From Daphnia carinata (Eukaryota; Arthropoda; Branchiopoda; Diplostraca; Daphniidae): a stretch of 64,000 nucleotides of DNA. Below are positions 13,901 to 25,798 of the stretch, one piece after another. Numbering within the stretch: the stretch's first letter is position 1; each line of letters opens with the position of its first letter. The position numbers and the translations under genes are program-made. The DNA lies in NCBI RefSeq assembly GCF_022539665.2, contig NC_081334.1, forward strand, positions 5,674,424 through 5,738,423, written 5' to 3'. The notes beneath the pieces are model-generated. The model saw only the letters and a list, made by a program, of their open reading frames with translations, was not told the origin of the DNA and made no database searches.

Positions 13901-15572
13901 TTCTCCAGACTCATCCGCTCGGCCGCGTTTGCGTGTCACCCTGGCCTTTCCAATGTTTGGGTCGGCACCCCACACACACACACACACACATCAGTGGATT
14001 AGAACGCTATAGTTGTCGTTAATATTATACGCTGTGTATTAAAAATAAAAGTATGGGGAGAAAGGGCCGAGCCTTCAAAAAAAAAAAAAAAGAACCCACC
14101 CCAACGGGACCCTCGTGGCGTTGTGCATTTTTCGTTTATTTTCTTGAAACTTTTGACGATGTTGATGATGCTATAGTGTCATATAAATAAAGCCGCACTA
14201 CCTTGCGATGGGACACCAACATTCAATCTGGGGGGATGGGGGATTTCTTATTTTTAGAAAATCCATCAGACGAACGAGCAAAAGAATTTTATAGCGACCC
14301 TTTTTGCGCACTTTGGCCATAAAGCTCACGAGAGTTTCTCTTTTCTCGTGTTATACTTGAATGTTTGAATAGCTTTTTTTTTTTTTTTTCTTGTTGAAAT
14401 ATATTGAACTTGTTGTATGAAGAAAACGCCAGAAATCCTTCTGGCTATTTGTAGTGTATTCGTAACAACTCCTGCCAACTATTTTATTATTTTATTTTAT
14501 TTTCATTTTTTTTTGCTTGTCAAAAAGTGATTTTTCTTTCGTTTTCTTTTACATTTTTAAATGTATAAAAACGACTGTCATATGGAATTTAAAAATGAAG
14601 AGAGATAGTGAAACCGAGATGGTGGAGAGATTTTTTAAAGACATGCGTCTATGTAATAATCAAGTCGGAATAAGCAAAAGGATGTGACCAAACCATCGTC
14701 CGACCAGCTGCTGTTATTTAGCCCGTTTCTTTCATTCTCTCTCTTCCCTTTTTTTTTTTTTTTTTTTTTATCAGGCAACATTGGAATGCTGAATGCCTTC
14801 TCCATATCATATAAATATGTTAGAAAGATTCAATAAAATACCTTGACACTTTTTTTTTTTTTATCATCTGCTTTCTCCCCAATAGAATCGAAAATTGTTC
14901 GTAAAACAATTTTTTTTTTTTTCAACCCCTAAACGTTTTACGAAAATCGGTGACTCCACATTTCTCTGAGCGTGTCATTACCATATGAAAAAAAAAGGGA
15001 AGAAAGGGTGAAGCTACTCTTGACATTTTCAGGGGAAAAAAAGAAAATAAATTTCTTGATTTTCAAATTCTATTAATCGCCTTTTGTTGATGTTGTTGAA
15101 CGCTTATTGATTTAAACGAATACAATCACGATTCTTTAGAAGGCGAGCAACCAGGAAGGTAAAGAGAAAAATGCGTCGAAAAAAAAAAGATCATGATATT
15201 AAAGAGAAGAAAGAAAGAAAAAAAATAAGGCGACTATCAAAAAAGGGCCCTGGAGCAAAAGCGCTGCCTTTTGAGTACGTTTCCCATTTACATGCAGCAA
15301 AGGGCAATTCCGTGCGACTAAAAGAACGAAATATAAAGAAACGGCATTAGCCCTCCAATGTAGACACAACGAAATTTTATTCCTTTTTTTTTAATTTTTT
15401 TTTTTTCTAACCAAAAATACGCGGGTCCTAATTTCCATACGTGGACATTTCAATTGTTGGCAATTTTCATTTTTCATTTTTCTTTTTTTTTTTTTTGTTG
15501 TACGAAGTTATAAAGAACACATTTTCTTGACAGTGTGGACGACGTGGTAAAGTCGTAGTAACAAGTCGACAG

Positions 15573-15608
<36 letters not shown>

Positions 15609-17380
15609 ATACTCGCTGTGTTGTCTACTTCTCTTTTTGCTAAAGGAAAAGAATGTTGATTGCAAACATTCTCAGTCTCGTGTCAGAAATGAAAGGCCGA
15701 AGAAAACATGGCACTAACTAAAAGCGACAGCCAGCCGGTTTCTTCTAGTCGAAACAAAAAGAAAAAAAAAGAAAAAAAAAAAAAAAAAAAAAAAAGGAAA
15801 GGGCGTTGGCCAACAATCTGCCGAATGTCACACACTCACGCGCACAAAGTAGTTCTCGAATTGGCAGCCAAGGTTCTAAATACCTCTCTTTCTCTTTCCT
15901 TTTTTTTTTTTTTTTTTTTGCCTCACCTCTTAAAAGCGCCTAATTTGATTATCAGAGTGACGACATTTCTATCCATTTTTTTTGTTGTTGTTGTTGTTTT
16001 CTTTTAATTTTAATTAATAATTAAAGAAACAAAAAAGAATGGATTTAGGAACAGGATTGGACGATTGCCCTTAATATAATCATAACGAGGGCCACCCCTA
16101 AAATGGTCGGATGAAAGATTACAGACGAGGCGTTGCGAAAGGGCGGAGAATGCCGTGTGCCAAGTTTCTTTCCAAAAGGCCATATCGGCCAGATCGAATT
16201 TATTTTTATTTTTATTTAGCGGGAATCAGCGCACACACGTGGAGAAAAGAAAAGAAAAAAAAAGGTGTGTGTGTGTGTGTGTGTGTGTGCGTGCGTGTGA
16301 CCGCGTTCTAAAAAACATTTGACTCAACTCTAACCGAATCTTGCCCTTGTTTGGTCGTGTGATTTGGGTTTTCTCGGGCTGACGGCGTCGCGTGTGCGCG
16401 CAAATTTTCGTGGCGGGGGATTCTATTTCGTGCGGCTAATGCTTTATCAGATAATAATAGGATCCCGTTTTCTTTCATTTTTTTTTTTTTTTTTTGGCCT
16501 TATCAGTTAGCAAGAAAAATGTTTGCCATTTTTGTTCTATGCGTTTTGATTTTTTACGTGCTCAATTGCTGGTGTGGATAGGCAAAACTAAAGTTGGCTC
16601 TTATCTGAGACTAACGCATTACATTCTCATTAGATAATAAAAGAAAAAAAAAAGGAAATGGCTTTCCTTTTCTTTTCTTTTCAACAGTCACACACACACA
16701 CACACACACACAAAAAGAAGAAGAGGAATGTTACACGATGATGGCGTGGTTAGGACAGCTGTTTATTGCAATTATCGTCCTTCTTTTCTTTTGTTTTTAC
16801 TCGTTTCTCAACGGCTGTCCCGAAGTGCGTTCTTTTTTTTTTTTCTTTCTTTTCTCTTAAAGGTGTTGGCCGTGTGTGTGTGTGTGTGTGTGTGTACAAA
16901 GCCTCTGCTCCTAGTCATCACCTCATCAAAAAGAAAAACAAATCCTTATAATTTTTTTTTTATTTTTAATATACATTTTGCTTGTGATCGATGGACGAAT
17001 GGCCAGACGAGAGAGCGTCCTTGTAAAATGCACTATCACGACCGCAGCGTGTGAGGGAGAGACGACGTTTTTCGTTATTTTATTTTTTGTTTTTCTCTAC
17101 TTATACAGTCACGAAAACCAGTTGCTCTCAGCGGAAGTTTTTCAGATCCGAATGTGTGTGTGAGAGACACCACTCCCTTGTATTTTCACACGGAGAAAGG
17201 AGGAGGGGGGGGGGAGAAACGACAGGAGGAATGCAGCACCGTCTTGATACGTTTGTTCCATATGGATATATGCCTTGTAATAACAGAAGGTAGTAGTAGT
17301 AGTAGTAAAATAGTAGCCCAGCCTCTCTTTTGTTTTGTTTTTTTTGAAATATGGACAGACGTCCATTTGCTGGCCAAAAC

Positions 17381-17416
<36 letters not shown>

Positions 17417-18546
17417 CTGTTGATGACTTTGGCGTAGGGTAGGAACAACCCAGGCGGCCCGCTTTTTATTTTTTCCCGGCCGTCAAAGGAGGAGGAAAAA
17501 ATTATGAATATTGTACGGGGAAGAAGAAAAGAAGGGACACGTGAAAGCCCCTAGATGACGTGATTTCTTTTCCCCGTATTTTTTTTATTTTTTTTTTTTT
17601 TTTTTTCGTCCAGCCGTCGCCAATTGCTGGCCAGCAGAGATCCAACGGGGACCTCTCCTCATTTCTTTATCGCCGCCAATAGATCACGTGTTAGAGAGGG
17701 GGGGGGGCACTCTTTGAATAAAGGTGTGCGTGTGTGTGTGTGACGAGGAAAGAAAAAAAAAAGAAGAAGGCGCCAAAGACAACTTTGGTGTGTCCAGCAA
17801 ATTGTGGTGGAGAGATAGCGAAGGATGGACGGAGCTATCGTGTTTTTGATCCGATTGATTTCGAATTTTTCTTCGTGTCGAAAAGTTGGGTTAGCTGTTT
17901 GTGGTGGAAAAAAAAAATGTAAGGCGCCATTTTTTTCATCGCCCACGTAACGAAGCGAGATTATTTTTTTGTTGTTGTTGAGATTTGAAGAAGGCCAGCA
18001 AAGTTTGAGAGAGAGAGAGAGAGAGAGAGAAAAAAAAAAAAAAAAAAAAAAATCAAGTTTGAGAGGAAAATGTATTCAACGCGTCAGCTGGGCTGGCCCC
18101 AAGTCTTGTGATGGATGTTTTCTCGACAGACAGCTCCTTTTCTCCTTTGGTTTTAATTTTTTTTTTTTTTTTTTTTCAACAGCGTTCTCAGCATCAACAA
18201 AGAAATCTTTTGGGTATGGGTCGAATCTGTTGCGTTAACTTAACTGGGTTCGCGCACCAAAAATAAAAAAAAATGTATTTTTTTTTTAGAAATCATTTTT
18301 TTTTTTTTTGCCCTCCCGTTTTCTCTTGGCCCTTTTATTTTGTGTGTTGCGTCGGCCGAAAGTCTCTTATATCATTTAATATATACACGAGAATAATATA
18401 CAACGTAATAGCATAGGAAAATATCCTATGAAGAGTGGCAACTCCATGTAAGGATTTTCTTACATTGGTTAAAGGAGGAGACCTTGTTCTTGTGTCCAGA
18501 CATCAGCAACAACAAAGAGAGAGAACCAATTCAGGTCTGGCCTTTT

Positions 18547-18585
<39 letters not shown>

Positions 18586-20283
18586 GTGTGTGTGTGTGTG
18601 TGTGTTGTTCAATTGCAGTAGTAAATGCAGAAGATCAGTGTTTTGCATGTCATCAACGCGCCTATCTGTCATGCATTTATTTATGCATCTAGTTAGAAAA
18701 TGTTGTTTCTCTAAACGCTGTTACGCAACAGATATACGAAGGTCAATCTTGTTGATTTATTTATTTTTTTAAAGACCCTTTTTTTTTTTTTTTTTCCTTC
18801 CCCCAAAGAGTTGCTTGTTTTCTTCCGCTTATTTGACTGTGGTTGGAACACTTATCTTTGATCGCTATTCGTCGTGCTTTTTTTTTTCAGCTCAATTGTT
18901 GAACAGATTGTTTTTGTTACACGTCTGCGATAGGAAGGAAGACAAGAAAGAAAGGGAACCATTTTAAAACAAATAGGGAAATATTTATTTATTTTTTTTT
19001 TTTTTCGTTTTTCTTCGAATTGGATTCAAATGGATTTTTCTCTCGGATGCTGGTACGAGTATATGGCAATCGAATGAGAGATAAAAGAGTCCGGTAGTTT
19101 TAATAGTAATAAAAAAAAAAGAAGAAAGAATTGCTTAGTTGGTCTACTGCGTTTGTTCGCCGTTGAATGGCACCTTGTCAATGTCGTTTGCGAAATTGGA
19201 AGCGAACGTAGAAGGGAACTTTCACGTGAAAATGTTGACAGTCGAAAGACACGACTGAACATCTATCCGCCTTTTGCTCTGCATGTCTCGTGCCATAGTT
19301 GAATGAAATATGTTGATCGAATCCAGCGCCAGATGTGGCGCGCACACACACACACACACACACAAATCCAATATCCTCCTCTTTTTTCTTTTTCTTCTTC
19401 TTCTTCCTCGTTTTGCCCGATTGCAAACAAAAAAAAAAGAAAAAAAAAAAAAAAAGGAAGGAATACTCTCTCTCTCTCTCTCTCTTTCTCTCACTGCACA
19501 TGTTTCTTATACATCTCGAGTATTTACTGCGTTCCAGCAAATGTTAAAGAGCAAAAAGCTGGAGCTCGTTATTGTCAAAGCGAACCTTCCTTCTGCTAGT
19601 TATTATATTGCGGCCGGGGCGGATGACGATGGCATTACGTGCCGCTTCGACTAAATACAATTCAACCTTGTCTCTTTAAAAAAAAAAAAAAAAATAGAGA
19701 GAGAGAAGAAGGTTTTGGTGGTAAACTTTAAAAGATGTCGTTGCACTCTCGTTGCGCTTGTTGAGGGGAGGAAGAAACGAGAAGAGGCATTTAATTTTAT
19801 TGGTTTTCGAGTTAATGCGGCTGGATTTCTGGCCGAGTCACGCGGCTGGCGAACGGGGGAAGGGGAAGGGGGATGTGGGATGCTGGGTGACACGACATTG
19901 TTGGGGCGAACACGACAATTGAATTTGTATGGTCGTCGTCGATATTGCTCTTGTCCATTTGTTTTTTTTTGTTTTTTTTTTTTGTTTCCTTGCCGTTGAA
20001 GGGAGAACTTGGGTGGAAATCAGAAATCTCGCAAGAAAACAAATTTAGATCAGGTGGCTACGTTTGCGTGTCAAGTAACCATAGACTACACGAATGCACG
20101 CACGCACCGCATATCGTGTGACCCCAAGAAGAAAAAAATAAATAAATAAATAAATAAGAAAAAAAAATAAAGGGGGAGGAAATAGGAAGGGAGAGCCCAG
20201 CGGGAGGTCCAGTCTAGAAACGAAGACGGATGTCTTTTTCTCAGGAGACAATTTCATCTGATTTTTTTTTTTTTTTTCTTTTT

Positions 20284-20317
<34 letters not shown>

Positions 20318-21232
20318 GGCTACGTTCGCAGCTTTTTCTCGAGTTATTTATTTATACGTGTAGACGACGTGTCATAATGATCATAGTAATAATAAAAACA
20401 ACACCTCCCAGTAAAAAGAAATGAACCCCAATAATAATAATAAAAAAAAAAAAAAAGCAAAGGAGCGAGAGAATGTGTTATAATATTTTTTTTTTTTCTT
20501 CTTTTTGTTTTTGGAAATTTATTTCATCATCTCCCCAAATAAAGAACTTTTGAAAACTCTCTTTCTCTTAAAACAACAGTTAACACGTTAACGTCCCTAC
20601 CACCCCTTATTCGGAAGAAAGAAAAAAAAACAAGCAAAAGTTTGTGATTTGAAATCTTCATCAGGAAGAAAAAAGAAACATTTTTAGATTTTTATTTCGT
20701 GATGTTTCCATTTAAATTTGGGTTGGGTGCTTTAATATCCTACATATCTTTTTTTTATTTTATTTTACTATCCTTTTGTCTTTCGCCCCTTTTTGTTTCA
20801 TTTAAAAATGAAACGTCCATTCACACGGTCAACTTTTCTTCACCCCCTTCAGAACTCTGCATTTTTACGACTCCCACTTTTAGTCGCATTAAAATAGAAA
20901 ATGAATAAAGACGGCCGAAAAAAACGGAACGTTTTTCACGGCCTCTTCTTTTTTCTTTCTTCTTAAATGGAAAAAAAAAAAAAAAAATGTTATAACACGC
21001 CGAGTGGTCACACAATCATTTGCTCGTTCCGTCGCCAAGTCTTCGGTTGCTGCCGACTGTCTTTTACTTTTTTTTTTAACGCGCCACTGTCAAATGGCAT
21101 CTCGTCTCGTTGCTTTTATCATTCTCGTATGACTCCCCCCTCTTTCAATTTTCGTGTCGTGCGTGATATTTAACGAAATGTGTTTGACTACGGCGCGCAC
21201 ACACACTTACTACAGCGACACATTCTTCTTAC

Positions 21233-21269
<37 letters not shown>

Positions 21270-24200
21270 CCGGAAAAATCGGATTGAATCAGGAAGGACA
21301 CGATTTTTTGATGACCGTGTCGGGAAATTTTGAATTGAAGGAAGAGAAAAATCAAAACGGCAGAGTCAAATGCTTTTACGTACGTCGTGTAAATGCAGAC
21401 GAGGTCGGCACGACAAGGTGTAGAGTGGTGGAATTTATTCGATGGAAAACATTTTTTTTTTTTTTTTTTTTTTATATATTTAAAGAACTAATTGATTTCG
21501 GGGTTGAAAAAGAAAAGGACCACAACAACAAAAAAAAAATGTCTGCCTTTTTTTTTTTTAACAAATCAATTTGAATAAATTCTTGTAAAATTTCCCCCCC
21601 CCCCCCCCATTCTTTTTTGTTTTCTAGAAATGAGACTCGTAGAAAACGGGAGAGAAAAGGGGAGGGTATTTTAGAGTTTGTGTCGTTTGGTCGTGATCGA
21701 CGTTCATGGAATTCGAACGTGACAGCAGTCAGGCCAAGAGAAAAAAAAAAGGGGGGGGGGAAACAAAACGGGAAAAGAGAAAACAAAAAAGAGGCGAAAG
21801 ATAAAAAAAAAAACTTTGTTTTGTTATTCCTCTGGTCGTCGCTTCTCATTACACGGCTATCATGTCGTTTGGAATGTCTATCGCATCGGTATAACCTTTG
21901 GGGGTGGGGGGGGGGGTGGTGGTGTTTGTGCCTTCTTGTCGATTCCATCTCTTTTCGTTTCCTACACCGGGACGATCTAACAGTCCTCCACTTTCTTCCT
22001 CGATATTTCCTCCACTAATCTTAAACCACCGTCAATGTTTAACGGGAGAAATCAATTGCCTTTAAGAAAAAACAAACAAAAAACAAACAGAAAATTCTTC
22101 AGGAATTGGATCTTCGTTTTTTTTTTTTTTTTTCTTTTTTTAAAGAAAGAAAAAGGAAAAGGGGGGGGGGGGAATTGATGACTTTGCTTCCAAGTTGCAT
22201 TGAATCCTTGATGTAGCTAAGAACTCTCACTCTCTCTTTACTGTATTTATATTGACTCGGAACGGGCCAGCCCAGCAAACGGAGCTCATTTGTATGTCGA
22301 GTGTGCGCCACCACCCCTGGGTCGTTTGCAGGGCCAGCAAAAAAAAAAAAAAAAAGAAAAAAAAAAGAAGAAATTCAAATAAGTGTAGTAACTGTCTTCC
22401 GTTTTCTAGCCTATCCAATTGTCAATAGAACTGGCTAAACAGCTACTTCTGCGTACTTGTTCAAGCTTTACTCTCAAACTTTTTTTTTTTTTTTTGACCC
22501 TTTCTTTTTGTTTTGTTGGGGCTCGAATGTCTCGATCGCAGTCATGTCCACACATCACAGCCGCCCCTTCTTCTTTTCTTTTTTTTCACGTCCAACTAGA
22601 CCCACACACGTTAGGCTTGCACTTGCTCGTTCAGACTGGCTAAACTTGGGCGCGGTCCAAATGGAGCGAGAAGGTGATAGGAGAGAAAGAGGAAAAGGGT
22701 CGATCGTGATCAAGGGACCGTTCGGGATGATGACCGAGTCCCTTGGCATCCAAAAGTGACCGTCGTAGAAGCTCGTCCCTTAAGTCAAACAAACGCTCGC
22801 ACACTGTGCAATCGATCCTCTTCAATTGGACATAAGTGAACAGTTACGTCACTTTTCTCCAAAGAAATTCTTTTATTTATTTATTTTTATTCGTCATGAG
22901 AGGGGAGTCCTCGGTGTGAAAAACATCATTAAGTTTTCGTAGTACATCATCATTTTGAAATTTTCTTTTTTCTTTTTTTTTTCTTTTTTTTTTTTTTGGA
23001 ATTCATCCTGACTGCTTGTTGTTGTTGTTGTTTTTAATGATGAGGAAGATTTGCTTGACTCATATTGCCCACATTTCAGATTGCCTTGATTGATTGGTTG
23101 ACGATTAGGATGGGTGTAGCCTTTTTTTTCGGGGGGGGGGAGGGGGGGAGATCGGCCAGGGCGTCGAATGAGCGATGACATCACGACTCTGATTCCCTTT
23201 CATTAAAAAGCGAATGTTACGTGGCCGTGAGGGGTGCCAAATACGCTCCTCCCTAACTGAAGACTTTGTCCCAATTCATTGCCTTATCAAAAACCGACTG
23301 TGATTTCATGCTCCACGTCCGTGCCCGGGAGTCAAAATCTCCAGATAGAAGCAGGAAAAAAAAAAAAAAAACAGAGAATTTGTATTTTATCGTATCGCTA
23401 TCATTTTTTTTTTTTTTTTTTTTTTTTTTGTGAGGAACATGCACAGGGACGTGAAAAGGAATGGGGTGTGGGACACCAGCCGGAAACCTCGTACGCATCG
23501 GGAATATTTTTAAGGCTCAACGAATCGTTCGGTTTAGCTGTGGATCGTTCTAGTTATCTCTTAATAGCTAATTCGTTTAGTGCTATGCGTCTTTTATCGT
23601 TGGCTTCCCTACGATTAAATGCATTCGAAAAGTTTTCCAAACGTGAACTGAACGCTTGAAACGCGCAAACTTTTGCTTTGTTTCCGGTTTGAGTTCTAAT
23701 GACAATGTAATCCCATCCGCAATAAACCTATCGGATAGAGTAATCACAGAAAAAAAACAAAAAAAAAAAAAAAACGAAACGAACTTTTCCAGAATGAACT
23801 TTAAGTTTAAGTAAAAGAGGGGGAGGGTATAAAAATGTAAAGCTAATTTCATTTTGAAAAGAAGAAGAATTTCATCCATCCAAGAAGAGCGTATGGAACG
23901 TACGTTATTCGTGTATCTATGAGAATGTGGTGGCTGTGTTACATGTTGAGGATAGAAAGGGGGGGGGGTGGGAGGGGAGCATATTGGGGCCCTCCTGCCG
24001 ATCGCCACCGCCGTCTTGTCTCGGGATGAAACCTTTCGTGCTAATGGCTATTTAATGCGGCCGATATTTATACCCCCTCCCCCCCCCCCCTTTTTTTTTT
24101 TTTCTTTCCTCTGTGGCACCTCTGAAAGAATCGAAAATGCAATGAAGGGAGAATAGAGAAGAAGGTGATTTATGGTAACGGTGCGTGAGAAAATCCAACG

Positions 24201-25736
24201 TTCCTCCTCCCCCTCCCCCCCTTGAAAAACGACCCAACTTTTTTTTTGTTTTTTTGTTGTTTTTTTTTTTCGTTTTGTTTCGCTTTTGCTCTATCGAAAA
24301 ATTTTGGTTTGCCTTACGTCGTCAGAGGCTGTCGTCGCCGGACGTCGCACCTCGTACATGTCGTGTGTGAGCTACTCGCAGGTATTATGAAGGATTCCAT
24401 TGATTTACGACACGTATCGATTCGCTCCCGCCTCCTCCCCCCCCCCCCTCATTTCGTCCTAAACTTGTTCTTATTTATGTATTTACATCTTGAGTCATTT
24501 CTTCGACAACATTAGAGTTTGTTCGTTAGATTAAACGTAGAAGGGGGAAAGTCTGGGGCCCATGGCCCGATCCCAAACTTTTTCTCTTTTCTTATGGCTT
24601 TGTTTTTCCAAGAATCCCGTACCGATGTGAGGTGAAATAGCAACGTACGTTTGATATACAAGTCTAGCGGTATCGTATATTATGCCCGCCCCCCTCCCTT
24701 TTTTGGTGTGTGCGTACCCTATGCCTTTTAATTACGAGCTTGCATTAAAAGCTAATTTGGATAGTCTGAAAATGATGTTGGCGTATAAGGGCCTTTGGAT
24801 GTCTAGTTATCCCTTTAAGCAAGAAGTCTATTTATTAGGTGCTCTTAACCTTTTCCCCTTCATTGATCTATACGAGAGAGAGAGAGCTCGTTAAATTCTT
24901 TCTCTTTTTTTTTTTTTTTTTTTTGAGGAAAAGTGGGGGACGGGTGTAGGATCCATCACGAGGATCTCCCCAGATGACTCAAATGGACTGCGGCGTCCGG
25001 ATGAGTTTTCTTTTTTTTTTTTTCCTGGACAGACGGACCCTCCTAAGCCAAGCGGTCACTGTGTCTTGTTAAAAAAAAATAAAAAAAAAAAAAAAAAAAG
25101 AGACAGAGAAGGTTTTTGAAAAAAAATAAAAAATAAAAAGGACGTGGGTCAATTGTTGGGGTAGTGGGCAAAAAAGATATGCGCGTGCCCATCTGGCGTT
25201 CAAATGGTGTCGTTATTCCCTCTTGGCGTTACCTTTTTTTTTTTTTTTCCTTTTATTTCTTATTCATTTCTTCCTTTTTTTTTTTGTGTGTGTCTGATTC
25301 TGACGACGACCAGAATGGAATAAACTTAAGCAAACATCAGAAATCTGGCCGCTTTCTCCTGGCCCACCAGCAGATTATTTTAAAAAGCGCGTACAGGAGG
25401 CAAAAATTTTTGTTGTTGGAAAAAAAAAAAAAAAAACCCGAGTGCCTGTATGGCCTTTTTTTTTTTTTTAGTCTTTTTTTTTTTTTCATGTGCTGGAACA
25501 GTAAGGCAAGTCTCAACACACAGACTTTGGAGACTATTTGGTTCACGGGAGGTCGGCCTGAGATTTTCAAACGGGGGGAACAGAAATGCCCCATAACAGA
25601 CGTATGGACATACAAGTGAAAAGAAATAAAAAGAGACACACACATACACACAGTCTAAGGGCTATTGGGGTTAGATCCTTATTAAATATGTTGGTAGGAT
25701 TCTAGTAGTAATAGTAGCAGTAATGGTACTCTGTCT

Positions 25737-25798
<62 letters not shown>

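Noticed and set aside
18411-18430. CATAGGA-AAATA-TCCTATG inverted repeat
   Set aside because: Only a 7-bp stem in AT-rich DNA, expected by chance in 64 kb.
21472-21948. 158-codon minus-strand frame in intron 1
   Set aside because: Low-complexity Phe/Pro/His-rich translation of T, G and C runs; no family resemblance.
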